From DASZWJ01 sp963813895 (lineage in GTDB: Bacteria; Pseudomonadota; Gammaproteobacteria; JAURND01): a stretch of 64,000 bases of DNA. The translations under genes were made by a program, and so were the position numbers. The notes below the pieces were generated by a model. It was not told the DNA's origin. It ran no database searches and was given only the letters and a program-made list of their open reading frames with translations. Location of the stretch: positions 330,934 to 394,933 of the forward strand of contig CAWFAS010000002.1 in NCBI GenBank assembly GCA_963813895.1, given 5' to 3'. Shown here piece by piece: positions 51,046 to 60,846 of the stretch (position 1 is the first letter of the stretch; each line of letters opens with the position of its first letter).

Positions 51046-53526
51046 TTAGGAAGATGGAATAGTCAAATCAGACATTAATAAAATACCTACAGCACTTCCT
51101 GCATTTAAAGTAACCGTGGGGGGTTTTTGAAAATTTTGGCCTAGCGTGGCCGCATATTGAGTCCCTACATTTCCCAACGCCACCAGTCCCTTTTGTGCTG
51201 CCGAAGTAGTGGGATTAGTTATAAAAGTGTTACCTGCTGGCTGAAATACTACGGTTGAGCCAGACTGAGAAACGGCGGTGCCTAATCCCTGTAAAAATGA
51301 CGAAGCAATTAAGGTGCCATAACGTAATAAATAATGATTATTGACATCGCTAGCCAGTGCAGTTTTGGCAGTGTCCGGATCAATGGCTACTGCATTAATA
51401 GATATACTCTTATTCAAATTAGGTATACTTAAGGTAGTAAAATTTAACACCAGCTTTTTATCTACCCGGCTGAACTGGCCTAATAATTTAGCATTCTTCA
51501 GCGGACCCTGTTGGACGATTGTAGCCAGAATCGGACTTTGCTCATCACTATTAATCCCAGTATCTAATACTGCAATCTCAATCGTTCCAGCTTTCAGCAC
51601 ATTACCGGTAGGTTCCGCTACTGCCGCCGCGCCGGGGGGAACTCCTTCGCCCGGGACTCCCCCAACTCCTTGTTCACCCGCTTGCTTAGCATTTGCAGGA
51701 ACCGGATTGCCACGAACCACTTGTTGAGTCGGCGGCGGATTCCAAGTGCCAAACAGATCTCCTGCTTGAGCGGCCATTCCTGCCTGGATTTGACCCAATT
51801 GTTGTTCGCGCTGCTGCGCATTCATCACCTTCTCATTGCGTTTTTGTATTTGCGTCAGCACCTTTTCTGCACGCGTTTCTTGCGGAGTAAGTGACACGCC
51901 AGCCGAAGCAGCAAAAGAAGCCTCTGGATTAGCTTCCGCTGCTGCCAGTGTAGGGATTGCTGCACGGGGGGGTGCTGCTGGGACTGCAGAAGGAGCGGTG
52001 GGAATATTATTCGGGACAATACGCGCTCTTGAGGATATGGTTGGTGGTGAAACAGGTGGGGGTAGTTTGGCTGCTTGTAAAGTCTCTGCCATTTCTTTAG
52101 AGGCAGTACCTATCTCTACCGGGGTAAATCCAGCTCTTAATAAATCACCATCGGTGTATCCTGCGAGTTTTAATTCTTCTGGTTTAAAACCGGCTTCTTT
52201 CATATCTTCTGCAGTTAAACCCGCACTACGTAAATCAGTCGCTCCAAAAGGAGCTTTAGCCAATTCACTGGGGGTGTAATTAGCCTGTTTCAAATCACCT
52301 ACTGTAAAGCCGGCCGCTTTTAACGCACTGGCACTATATCCTAGGTCTTTCAGTTGCTTAGCAGTAAATCCACCTGTTCTCATTTCCACCGGAGTAAATG
52401 GTGCCGCTATGATGGATTTAGCATCGTATCCCGCATCTTTTAAATCTGAAACAGTAAATCCAGCTGCTTTTAAACTCCCCGGGAGGCAAGAGAAACGTTG
52501 CTTAATATCGGTTGCAGATAAACCTTGGTTCTTGGCCTGAGCTAATGCGGTAGGGTTACAATCTTTAAGCAGCTTTTGCAGTGAAACCACCTGTGCTTTG
52601 GCTGTTTTAATCTGGTCAGATGGAATACCCGCTTCCGCTATCTGCCCCTCACTGTAGCCAGCTGATATTAGATCAGCTGGTGAATAACCCGCCTGAACTA
52701 AATCCAGCGCAGTATAAGCTGCTTTTTTCAGTTCAGCTGGACTATAGCCCCCAGCTTTTAATTCATCTAAGGTTGTGCCCGCCGACTTAAGCTCGGCTGC
52801 ACTCATTCCCGCTGCTTTTAATTGAGCAGCAGTATATCCAGCTGTTTTTAGACTTTTGGCGTCAGAGCCTGCAACAGATTTCAAATCTGCAGCAGTAAAA
52901 CCGGCATTTTTCAATTCATTCACACCAAAACCGGCCTCAGTAATCAATTCTTTGGCACCCAAACCTGCTTCTTTGGCCTCCGTAGCAGTATAGCCTGCTC
53001 CCTTTAAATCTTTGGCAGTAAAACCGGCTAACACTAATTCTCCCGCGGAGTACCCTGCTGCGTGCAATTGATCTGCATTACAACCTTTACAACGTAATTC
53101 ATCCACCTTAACGCCAGCTGCCCGGGCGCGCTCTAGATCTTTGGGATCACAACCGGGTGTAATCTCTCCACCAACGCCGCCTACTTCTGCCAGTCTGATA
53201 TTTCCCGGTGAAGCACCACCCCGCGTGAGGGTTGGGACAGCAGCAGTATGCCTTTGCATAGCAATTTTAGCCGAATTTAAATTTTGCTCTCTTACCTGTT
53301 TCTCATACTGAGGGGTAGATACTCCAACTCCAGGGATAGCTTTTATATTACGAGGTGCGTTTTTTAACTCCACTTTACTCATTGCTTCTTGTTCAACGCG
53401 TTTATTCCATGCCCATAAGGCGAATATTGAGCCAACGGTTATAATAATTATGGCGAAGATGACAACTGTAATTCGCGATTTACCCCAGCGCATGGCTTGG
53501 TTTGCACCCCTTTCCCTTTTTGCCAT
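51046..53526 (-). CDS. icmE: Dot/Icm core protein IcmE/DotG
   Basis: IcmE/DotG forms the inner channel of the Dot/Icm core, with a VirB10-like C-terminal domain. The start ATG at 53526 (MAKRERGANQAM) gives 826 residues. A TM helix (about 20-40) is followed by a repetitive region (about residues 130-500) of ten-residue units such as LKAAGYTAAQ and LRSAGLTAED. A Pro/Ala-rich linker precedes the TrbI/VirB10-like domain (about 620-826, with EIAVLDTGINSDEQSP, LGQFSR and QGLGTAVSQSG). The repeats are a known DotG property. Confidence 0.96.
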   Translation of the reverse strand: MAKRERGANQAMRWGKSRITVVIFAIIIITVGSIFALWAWNKRVEQEAMSKVELKNAPRNIKAIPGVGVSTPQYEKQVREQNLNSAKIAMQRHTAAVPTLTRGGASPGNIRLAEVGGVGGEITPGCDPKDLERARAAGVKVDELRCKGCNADQLHAAGYSAGELVLAGFTAKDLKGAGYTATEAKEAGLGAKELITEAGFGVNELKNAGFTAADLKSVAGSDAKSLKTAGYTAAQLKAAGMSAAELKSAGTTLDELKAGGYSPAELKKAAYTALDLVQAGYSPADLISAGYSEGQIAEAGIPSDQIKTAKAQVVSLQKLLKDCNPTALAQAKNQGLSATDIKQRFSCLPGSLKAAGFTVSDLKDAGYDAKSIIAAPFTPVEMRTGGFTAKQLKDLGYSASALKAAGFTVGDLKQANYTPSELAKAPFGATDLRSAGLTAEDMKEAGFKPEELKLAGYTDGDLLRAGFTPVEIGTASKEMAETLQAAKLPPPVSPPTISSRARIVPNNIPTAPSAVPAAPPRAAIPTLAAAEANPEASFAASAGVSLTPQETRAEKVLTQIQKRNEKVMNAQQREQQLGQIQAGMAAQAGDLFGTWNPPPTQQVVRGNPVPANAKQAGEQGVGGVPGEGVPPGAAAVAEPTGNVLKAGTIEIAVLDTGINSDEQSPILATIVQQGPLKNAKLLGQFSRVDKKLVLNFTTLSIPNLNKSISINAVAIDPDTAKTALASDVNNHYLLRYGTLIASSFLQGLGTAVSQSGSTVVFQPAGNTFITNPTTSAAQKGLVALGNVGTQYAATLGQNFQKPPTVTLNAGSAVGILLMSDLTIPSS

Positions 53527-53530
53527 TATC

Positions 53531-54649
53531 TTAAAACCCCTCAATTTTGAGTTTTATGGTTTTGCCATTATAAGTCACCAGTATAATTGGCGTAGGCTGC
53601 ATTTCATATACATGTGTTCCATCCGCGCTGGACAAAGAAGATATCCAACCCGGAGAAAGAACCGTATATTGAGTGCGCAAATACAATTTTCCATCCAACA
53701 ACCAAACACACTCCTCACAATCCGAGGCTTTCAGCTCCTTGGCGCCAGGAGGCGGAATTCCATCTAATAAATTGAGTAAGTAAGGGTTTTCTACCCCAGG
53801 TAGTTGTGTGAAAGTAGGTTTTGCTTCCGGGCCTAAGCTGGGGATACGCAAGTCAACTCTGACATCCATTGCAGCTTGGCCTGGCGATAAATCAATCATA
53901 ACCGGTGTATTCAGACCTCTTAACAGAACAGCTAAATTGCCGATGCGGTGCGCGGCAATTGCTTGTATTAAGAGTATATTGCCTTTTTTGTCCCATTGGA
54001 TATTAAAAGCAGCTGGATTTCCCAGACTGTATGACTCAATAGGCCATGGCGCTCCTGTGGAATCAACAAATACCAGAGAAGTCACAAATCCTGCACCTAA
54101 CCGTATGATGGGTGGGGTAGCGCCTGGAGATAGGTTAACCGCCACTGAGGTTGAAGTGGGTCGGGGCGGTACACCTGGAAAAACAGCGGCTGCGCGCTGA
54201 GTCGCATCATAAAGGCTACGCAATAATTGGATCTGTGTGGGTGTCAGCGGTAAAGCAGTATTAGTCATTCTGGCAAATGCTTCATCGCGCAAGCTTTCCG
54301 TAGATTCTAATGTGCCTTGCGCTTGATTCTGAGGATTATTACCCGGGGCGGAAGCAGTACCACTAATAGCCACGGGCGCAGGAGGCGGAGGGAGCTGGCT
54401 AAAGGGAGAATTACTAGACTTTTGAGCAGCTGCGCTGCCAGACAGATTATTTGCCGAAAGATTAGGATTCGTTGCTTGAACGGGTTCTATTCGTGCAGAA
54501 GTACTCGCGGGATCAGGTTGATCCATTGTCTGTTGAATAGATTGCAACTGTTGTTGCAAGGTCCCATCTGCAGTATCCGGATTAGCAGCAACTATGCAAG
54601 GGGCATAAAATCCTATTATCACTGCGGCTACCAATGAATTCTTTTTCAT
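53531..54649 (-). CDS. icmK: Dot/Icm outer-membrane core protein IcmK/DotH
   Basis: IcmK/DotH is a periplasmic and outer-membrane-associated protein of the core complex with DotC, DotD and DotG. The 372-residue product has a signal peptide (MKKNSLVAAVIIGFYAPCIVA) and a DotH domain with VNLSPGATPPIIRLGAGFVTSLVFVDSTGAPWPIES and KASDCEECVWLLDGKLYLRTQYTVLSPGW. It ends 4 bp before icmE. Confidence 0.96.
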   Translation of the reverse strand: MKKNSLVAAVIIGFYAPCIVAANPDTADGTLQQQLQSIQQTMDQPDPASTSARIEPVQATNPNLSANNLSGSAAAQKSSNSPFSQLPPPPAPVAISGTASAPGNNPQNQAQGTLESTESLRDEAFARMTNTALPLTPTQIQLLRSLYDATQRAAAVFPGVPPRPTSTSVAVNLSPGATPPIIRLGAGFVTSLVFVDSTGAPWPIESYSLGNPAAFNIQWDKKGNILLIQAIAAHRIGNLAVLLRGLNTPVMIDLSPGQAAMDVRVDLRIPSLGPEAKPTFTQLPGVENPYLLNLLDGIPPPGAKELKASDCEECVWLLDGKLYLRTQYTVLSPGWISSLSSADGTHVYEMQPTPIILVTYNGKTIKLKIEGF

Positions 54650-54815
54650 TGCCTTTTTCGCCCTTTAACAGTTACTTTTGTTTGATTGGATGCTTTCAGG
54701 GCACATTTAACAAGCCCTTTTAATAAAAAGGAGGCGGGATAAACCCGCCAACTCCACATCAAAGCTGGGCATTATAGCAAACAACACCCAGCTTTGTAGT
54801 TTTTACAGCCGTTTT

Positions 54816-55451
54816 TTAACGGATCGGCTGTTCAGTCATATAGAATGCATCAATGGCTATACCTTTAGGTGTCTCCAAAGTGGGCACCCTGGTTACCAAC
54901 ATAGTAACTAATGACGGCTGGGATATATTAGTACTCGAGCTTTCGTACGTAATCAATATGGGTAATTGGATTTTCCATTTATATCTGCCATTAACGAGTC
55001 CCTGATCGACTACAATGGGAGCTCCGGTTGCCACCGCATTCACAGTTAATTTCTTCGCAGTAACTGTTTCCAAGTTTCTAGAAGACTTTAAAGCATCCTG
55101 ATATTCTTTCCAGCCTGTGGGCGTGAAATATTCAGAAGCCGCCTGCAATTCTTTGCGATAATTCACAAAGTTATATGTATTAGCCGCTGTGGCAGCAGTT
55201 GCAGCCCATTGTAACAGCTCTGAGGTTGAAACTACGGGGTCACTAAGTGAGTGTAAAGGAATCACTTTACCATCCCGAGTAGTCGCGAAATATTGCGGCT
55301 TCGACGGGTGCATCACTATATAAACCAGAATAAACGCCATAATAATATTCACCATTGCCATTATAAGCAATGCTGATAAGACACGGCGATAACCATCACG
55401 GTAAAAATTATTTCTAAGTCTTACTACTTCTAATGCATCTTGATCTAACAT
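54816..55451 (-). CDS. icmL: Dot/Icm inner-membrane protein IcmL/DotI
   Basis: IcmL/DotI is a VirB8-related inner-membrane protein of the T4BSS. The 211 residues have a short cytoplasmic N-terminus (MLDQDALEVVRLRNNFYRDGYRRV), a TM helix (about 27-50) and a periplasmic NTF2-like domain with SDPVVSTSELLQWAATAATAANTYNFVNYRKEL. It lies between icmN and icmK. The paralogous partner icmM/dotJ, next to icmL in Legionella, is absent. Confidence 0.96.
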   Translation of the reverse strand: MLDQDALEVVRLRNNFYRDGYRRVLSALLIMAMVNIIMAFILVYIVMHPSKPQYFATTRDGKVIPLHSLSDPVVSTSELLQWAATAATAANTYNFVNYRKELQAASEYFTPTGWKEYQDALKSSRNLETVTAKKLTVNAVATGAPIVVDQGLVNGRYKWKIQLPILITYESSSTNISQPSLVTMLVTRVPTLETPKGIAIDAFYMTEQPIR

Positions 55452-55566
55452 AACTACAAAACCTATTCTCTTTACGTTGATATGAACTGTCTACTTCCCA
55501 CAAACGAGCGGGAAAGTAAATAAAACCTACTTAGCTAAAGCGGCTTTTGCAGAGGCTATTAGGCTA

Positions 55567-56115
55567 CTAATATCTACCTACTCCATAATGGAGATACTGA
55601 AAACGTATTTCTACCCGACGATTTGAAGAATCTGCCGGAGAGCGACTTAAAGGCATTCGAGCCCCCGCTCCTTCCGCATATAGAATACGCGAATCAATTC
55701 CTTTATCCCATAAATAATTGGCAACTACTTGCGCCTGACGCAATGAGAGCGCCTGATCAACCCGAGGTGAAGGGTTAGCGTTTGTATAACCTGTCACCTC
55801 AGCTGATGTTGTGCGTAGCAGCAACATTAGCGCAGAGACTGTATTTAACACCCGGCTGCCACCGCTAAAATTGGCAGAATGGGGGTTGAATATCAGGTCG
55901 CTGGGCAATATTATGCGTAATGTGTCCCCTACTTTTACTACCTGAACCCCTTGTCGTTCCAAAATTTGCATCAGATAAGGTGCTTTTGCCTGCTTAATGG
56001 CCTCTGGATCCTGGGATGGATTGACAACAAATACATACGACTTTTGTCGGCTGCAAGCAGACAATACTAATAAGGCCGCCAATAAAATAATTAAAAATCG
56101 ACTTATTTTTGCCAT
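55567..56115 (-). CDS. icmN: Dot/Icm lipoprotein IcmN/DotK (OmpA-like)
   Basis: The 182-residue protein has a lipoprotein signal (lipobox VLSACS, Cys about 21) and an OmpA-C-like peptidoglycan-binding domain (about 60-180), with ITSEVTGYTNANP-type (here AEVTGYTNANPSPRVDQALSLRQAQVVANYL) and GADRMPLSRSPADSSNRRVEIRF-type residues. It is located in the envelope and anchors the system to peptidoglycan in Legionella. It lies 31 bp after icmO. Confidence 0.93.
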   Translation of the reverse strand: MAKISRFLIILLAALLVLSACSRQKSYVFVVNPSQDPEAIKQAKAPYLMQILERQGVQVVKVGDTLRIILPSDLIFNPHSANFSGGSRVLNTVSALMLLLRTTSAEVTGYTNANPSPRVDQALSLRQAQVVANYLWDKGIDSRILYAEGAGARMPLSRSPADSSNRRVEIRFQYLHYGVGRY

Positions 56116-56146
56116 GTCTACCTAACTCTCCTGATAAACTTCCCTT

Positions 56147-58510
56147 TTAAGCCTGTGCTTTTGGCTCACTCTTCTTCAGAACAATATGTTCAAGTAAATT
56201 AGATATCAACTCAGCTAAATCATCAGCTTCTGGCGTATCTTCAATATCCGGCGGATAATGGGTCGCCTGTTGCATATCTTTTAGTATCTCTGTGCCAATG
56301 CTGATCGCCTGAGCCTCTCCCCGACCTAACAATTGTTCGGTGTTAATCAGATTCTCTCTGATGAGAAGGGGATCTAAAAATGGGCGACCAAACTGCACAA
56401 TATCTTTAGCCAGAATGTATTTCTTAATGTGATCAGATACACGCAATGGCGCAAATAAGTTAAGTTCAGTTTGAGGTATTTCTGGTAACAATTCCTCCTG
56501 AGAGGGTTGCTCCGGCAGAACACGGGAGTGAAATGCAAGCAGTGCTGCTACTCCGCGTTCAATGGCTGATTGAGCTCCATCTCCATTAATGAATGTGTCG
56601 GTAATAATCCCCAGGTCATCCTCTGGTGGGGTGATACTAACAAAAATATCGCCACTGTTCATTATATTTTCAAAATTCTTGCCAATTTTGCCCAGCTCAG
56701 CCATCACAGCATCCGGCGGAGTTTCAATCTTCACGAACTGGTTCAAGCGCATGAATGGAACCGGCTGCGGATTGGCGTAAAACATTTTTGCGCGCACAAT
56801 TTTCGATTTAAAGAAGATATGCGCCTCTCCTTCGCGCTGTTCTTTTAAATCCAGCAAGTCAACGCGGGCGCGTTTTTCTACCTGGGCGCTGCGGCTATCT
56901 AAGTAACCACTACCAAATCCTTTCGCATCCGATTGGAATTCTTTTACCGACGTCACATAGGACTCGCCCGCTGTTTTCATAAAGAAATCCCAAGTATCCA
57001 AGGGATCCTCAAGTTTCATACAGATCTTAATATTGGTATTTGCACCAATGGACAAAGCTTCTTCTTTGGAAGCTTTCTGGAACGCTGGCAAATCCTGGCC
57101 CGCAAACACAACCGAGAACCCTAAGGATCGAGCCTGCGCAGGCACTACAGCAAAGCCTTTTACGGCATAGTAACCATATTCATCAAGAATACATAGATAA
57201 GGAGTAAGCGCATTAGTAGGTTTACGCTGAATGACATCACGATAGTCCCCCTCTACAGCATCACCTAAACCCGCCGCCATCATTGCCTTTAAGGAAGCAA
57301 TAATAACCTTGCCCAAGTTGGATAACTCTTCTGGCGATTTTTCCAAGGCAGGTAATAATACGACCAGGATACGACGATTTAGCACCACATCGCGTAAATC
57401 CACCTCAGCCAAGTTGGTACGCATGATATGGCTATACGTGTCCGCCAACGAACCGAAGACTTTGGTTAACTGCATGGTAATAAACCCGTGCTGCTCTAAA
57501 ACCTGTGATACCTGCTTGCCTTTTTTCTCTTTGTTGTAACCAGGCAAGTTAAGCAGATAGTTTTTGATTGGCTCCATTACCATGGCTGGTAAATGTTCAA
57601 TATTGACCGGATCTTGATCATCACGGATGAATAGCTTGTCCATGATCATTGCTTCGATACGATCGAGGTGAAAATAATTACGAATAGTATTGGCATCTAA
57701 CAGAATATGACCGGAATCACGCATAGCCACCAATACTTTCATTAATGATTCGACGAAATTTGTCGCACGGCCTTTCCACATATCGCCGTCACCACCGCCG
57801 GAACCTGAGTCCATTAAGCTAATGACCAGCTGCGAAAGCATACTAGAAGAACCCGTAGCAAATGGGTTCATGGTATTAGACAACCGGCTTTTCTGGGGGC
57901 CAATAATATCCCTGGCACCGGTCATGAAGTTAATCAGCAGCATGTCATCCTCACGCCCCATGGAACGCACCATGGAGAAAACCTTAGCGAATAGTGAGTT
58001 ATCACCCTTTCCGTCCACATAAATAAAGCCACTGCCTTGGATTAATGCATTATAGGCAAGAGATACCAACGCTTCCGTTTTACCACTACCGGTAGAACCG
58101 AACACCAGCATGTGGGTACGCATATCGTCATTGGCAAACCAAAGCTCTTCTCTTGATTTTATTTCATTGCCCAGGAAATAAATGCCACGTGCTTTTCTTG
58201 GCTTATTTGATCCTGGCGCCGGATCATTATAATCAGGCGCTTCACAGCGCTGTGGCATGCGAAACGGTAGGGTTAATTTACGAGTAACCATCATGGCAAT
58301 AAAAAACATGGCCACACCAATTATAAAAACGAATTCAGCCAATTCTGGCACAAAAAATCCTACGCCAGCGCAAAACACCAAAGTGGCCGCTACCGCCATA
58401 GAATTTTTGAAAAAATCATTTATACGCTGCCATATTGAACGCGTATCACGCAATAACCGCGCATAATTTTGTTCTTGATTGTGTTCTAAACCACGTAATG
58501 CACGTGCCAT
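56147..58510 (-). CDS. icmO: Type IV coupling protein IcmO/DotL
   Basis: IcmO/DotL is the VirD4-like ATPase that receives effectors, with IcmSW and IcmJ/DotN binding its C-terminus. The 787-residue protein has two N-terminal TM helices (about 37-58, 60-80), Walker A FGSTGSGKTEAL near residue 138, Walker B LCILDEYGYYAV and a C-terminal adaptor-binding tail. The tail, about 600-787, is the part most variable between genera. It follows icmP. Confidence 0.96.
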   Translation of the reverse strand: MARALRGLEHNQEQNYARLLRDTRSIWQRINDFFKNSMAVAATLVFCAGVGFFVPELAEFVFIIGVAMFFIAMMVTRKLTLPFRMPQRCEAPDYNDPAPGSNKPRKARGIYFLGNEIKSREELWFANDDMRTHMLVFGSTGSGKTEALVSLAYNALIQGSGFIYVDGKGDNSLFAKVFSMVRSMGREDDMLLINFMTGARDIIGPQKSRLSNTMNPFATGSSSMLSQLVISLMDSGSGGGDGDMWKGRATNFVESLMKVLVAMRDSGHILLDANTIRNYFHLDRIEAMIMDKLFIRDDQDPVNIEHLPAMVMEPIKNYLLNLPGYNKEKKGKQVSQVLEQHGFITMQLTKVFGSLADTYSHIMRTNLAEVDLRDVVLNRRILVVLLPALEKSPEELSNLGKVIIASLKAMMAAGLGDAVEGDYRDVIQRKPTNALTPYLCILDEYGYYAVKGFAVVPAQARSLGFSVVFAGQDLPAFQKASKEEALSIGANTNIKICMKLEDPLDTWDFFMKTAGESYVTSVKEFQSDAKGFGSGYLDSRSAQVEKRARVDLLDLKEQREGEAHIFFKSKIVRAKMFYANPQPVPFMRLNQFVKIETPPDAVMAELGKIGKNFENIMNSGDIFVSITPPEDDLGIITDTFINGDGAQSAIERGVAALLAFHSRVLPEQPSQEELLPEIPQTELNLFAPLRVSDHIKKYILAKDIVQFGRPFLDPLLIRENLINTEQLLGRGEAQAISIGTEILKDMQQATHYPPDIEDTPEADDLAELISNLLEHIVLKKSEPKAQA

Positions 58511-58622
58511 ATCATCACCTAATTATCTCTTAAAACGATACAAAAACTTAGTTTTTGCTTACTACTCAAGGGCTCTTATGGTTATCAAAGGAGTTTTACG
58601 TTCTCCTCTAACCCTAGAGCTA

Positions 58623-59774
58623 CTAACCGAGATCCTCTTCCGGCTCGTAAATAACATCTGAAAGGGCGAGCTCCAAACCTTTAACCCCCTCCTCAACCAT
58701 AGGAGTACGCAATGCGCCACCCCATTTTTTTTCTGCCAACCAGTGGGCGTATACTCCACTGACTTCAGGCACAGCGGTCTGTCTACCCACTGTATTTAAT
58801 GTATACCAAAGTCGTCTGTTTAACGGTTTTAACCATAAAAATTCACTGCTTGAAAACACCCCATCTGTCCTGGCCAGCTCTAACATAGTGGCAAACACCG
58901 TCAACACATAGGCGTGTTTATTGGTTACTTTAGCTACTAATTTAGTGTCTTTATGCTTAGCCAGTAATTCCCGGGTACCATCAAAATTTAACTGTCCCTC
59001 ATTGGCTGACAGGGCAATATGCTGAATTAATTTGATAGCACTGCTACGATCTTGGTTGCCAGCAGCAGCAAAGGCAGCAAATAAAGCTTTAGCATGCATG
59101 GGCAGACTTTCGACACCTGACCACAGGGGCCCAAGCTGCAGCACAAATGACTGCTGGGCTTCAGCACGCATCAATTCGACAGTAATCACGCCATTATCCG
59201 CTTTCTTCTCTTTGAGCAGCTGCAATTTTTTGCAGTATTGCATCGGTGTCATAGCCATAGCCCAGTCACCTTCGTTCACATTTTCTTTAACTAAATTTAA
59301 TTTAAGCACTGGGGAAATTTGAGGATTTTCTTTTTGTTCAAGGTCCCTCATGGTTTTCATGTTAAACACATGTCTTAATTTCAAGGTTATATTTTGCCCA
59401 TGAACAAGAGCTGCTAAAACTATTAACACTAATCCCATAGGGATACTTAAATATCGACCTACAGTTCCCAAGGCATACGTCAAACTGTCATAATTAGCAG
59501 CGATACTTTTTGTCCTAATAAGTTCGTGTAAATTTTGCAGTGGTGTTAAGTCAGCCCCAGGCAGACCTAGCTTGTGGGCTAAGAGATTCCAGTTATTCAG
59601 CACAAATCCGATCGCATTAATTTCGTAATATTTGATCTGATAAATAACTTGCACGATGTAGAAACGGCCAAAAAACCAGATTAGCAGGACTGCAGCCATA
59701 AGGGCAGCTACTCCCCACAAATTATCTAATCCGTTATCCGCACCACCTCCACCACCTTGTTGACGACCTTGCAT
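58623..59774 (-). CDS. icmP: Dot/Icm inner-membrane protein IcmP/DotM
   Basis: IcmP/DotM belongs to the coupling complex and binds acidic effector motifs in Legionella. The 383-residue protein has a Gly/Gln-rich start (MQGRQQGGGGGADNG), a TM helix (about 22-45), a second hydrophobic segment (about 110-130) and a cytoplasmic domain with FAAAGNQDRSSAIKLIQHIA and SSEFLWLKPLNRRLWYTLNTVGRQT. It is between icmQ and icmO as in Legionella. Confidence 0.96.
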   Translation of the reverse strand: MQGRQQGGGGGADNGLDNLWGVAALMAAVLLIWFFGRFYIVQVIYQIKYYEINAIGFVLNNWNLLAHKLGLPGADLTPLQNLHELIRTKSIAANYDSLTYALGTVGRYLSIPMGLVLIVLAALVHGQNITLKLRHVFNMKTMRDLEQKENPQISPVLKLNLVKENVNEGDWAMAMTPMQYCKKLQLLKEKKADNGVITVELMRAEAQQSFVLQLGPLWSGVESLPMHAKALFAAFAAAGNQDRSSAIKLIQHIALSANEGQLNFDGTRELLAKHKDTKLVAKVTNKHAYVLTVFATMLELARTDGVFSSSEFLWLKPLNRRLWYTLNTVGRQTAVPEVSGVYAHWLAEKKWGGALRTPMVEEGVKGLELALSDVIYEPEEDLG

Positions 59775-59887
59775 TTAACACCTATTTAAACTATGTAACG
59801 ATTCATGATTGCCTCACCACTTATACACTCGAAGCAATGAGATACCCCTGGGAATTTTTCCCCTTAACACTATTAACTTTAAAAACG

Positions 59888-60442
59888 TTACGAATTTAAA
59901 ATCAACTTGTTTTCTATCAGGCGATATCTATTTTTATCGTGGACAAATTCTATGATATTCTCCACTTTTATGCTGCCTTCCCTTAAAGACAATAGCTCGT
60001 GACCTAATCGATCACGCATCTTATCCATCGACAAAATATTTTCTTGGTGTATCCATACAGCGACATACGCATCATTTCTGCTGCGCTTGGAGGTGATTAA
60101 TTCGCGCACATGATCTTCTACTTGATAGGCAGGACGGCTGACATAGTAGTCACCGAGTTTCTTAACAGCATTTATCCAACCCTCTAAACGATCGCCCTGC
60201 GCTTGATATATTTCAATATAGACTTTTTTGTAGCCTTGTTCTTGTTTTAGGGCGCCGTCCATGGCCGCAATATCTTCTAAAATTTGTTCTTGGGGCGGGC
60301 TTAGTTCGGTTATTACATATTCACGAAGTTCGAGTAACCGTTTCAGAGTGTTTCTAAAAAATAGGCTACTATCCCAGCCGTCTTTATTAATAACTTTGTC
60401 TAATGCGTTGACCAATATATCTCTTGCTTCTTGATGGTACAC
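59888..60442 (-). CDS. icmQ: Dot/Icm protein IcmQ
   Basis: IcmQ is a cytosolic pore-forming/NAD-binding protein regulated by IcmR. The 184 residues match the family length (191 in Legionella). The N-terminal helical domain has LVNALDKVINKDGWDSSLFFRNTLKRL and the C-terminal domain includes YISRPAYQVEDHVRE-type (here YYVSRPAYQVEDHVRELITSK) and DAYVAVWIHQENIL. It lies directly downstream of the icmR-position gene. Confidence 0.94.
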   Translation of the reverse strand: MYHQEARDILVNALDKVINKDGWDSSLFFRNTLKRLLELREYVITELSPPQEQILEDIAAMDGALKQEQGYKKVYIEIYQAQGDRLEGWINAVKKLGDYYVSRPAYQVEDHVRELITSKRSRNDAYVAVWIHQENILSMDKMRDRLGHELLSLREGSIKVENIIEFVHDKNRYRLIENKLILNS

Positions 60443-60462
60443 GATTAACTCCAGATAAACAG

Positions 60463-60828
60463 TTAAGGACTTTCGGGGCTAAAACGGGAGGTGAACACAT
60501 CAGTTGGGTTAGCTAATGAATCATCTTGGGGCGAGTTGACACTGCCTTTCATATTTTTTTCTGATTCAAGTTGTACAGCTTTAGCTGTACCCGTAGATTC
60601 CGTGATTTGGCTTGCAATGCCAGCGGTATCAGCACTCTTAGCAAAAAACGCCAACTTAGTACGATTAGCATCAATCTGCGCCATTTGCTGCCCTACATTG
60701 GCAAGTTTTGTAGCTACAACACCAGCCACTACTGCCGATTTTTCTGATTCGATTTCTAGTCTGGGATCTTGACTACCTGCAGCATCACCCTGTGTGGTTC
60801 CGAACATATTCTTATTGTTATCGCTCAC
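60463..60828 (-). CDS. Candidate functional homologue of IcmR (FIR protein)
   Basis: The product is 121 residues from GTG 60828 (MSDNNKNMFGTTQ), with GGAGGAG 5 bp upstream. A longer GTG start at 60846 would be inside that ribosome-binding site. The length equals Legionella IcmR (120), and the gene lies immediately upstream of icmQ. No sequence resemblance to IcmR is visible, which is expected, because icmR genes are replaced by unrelated FIR genes in other Legionellales. The protein is hydrophilic with helical segments (SAVVAGVVATKLANVGQQMAQ). IcmR chaperones IcmQ; the same job is inferred here from position. Confidence 0.7.
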   Translation of the reverse strand: MSDNNKNMFGTTQGDAAGSQDPRLEIESEKSAVVAGVVATKLANVGQQMAQIDANRTKLAFFAKSADTAGIASQITESTGTAKAVQLESEKNMKGSVNSPQDDSLANPTDVFTSRFSPESP

Positions 60829-60846
60829 TCTAACTCCTCCACTCAC

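Noticed and set aside
51836..52279. 147-codon plus-strand frame with many Ala/Ser residues
   Set aside because: It is the antisense shadow of the repetitive region of IcmE.
52200..53100. Regular 30-bp periodicity that could suggest a CRISPR array
   Set aside because: The units are coding ten-residue repeats of IcmE in one frame, with degenerate DNA and no spacers.
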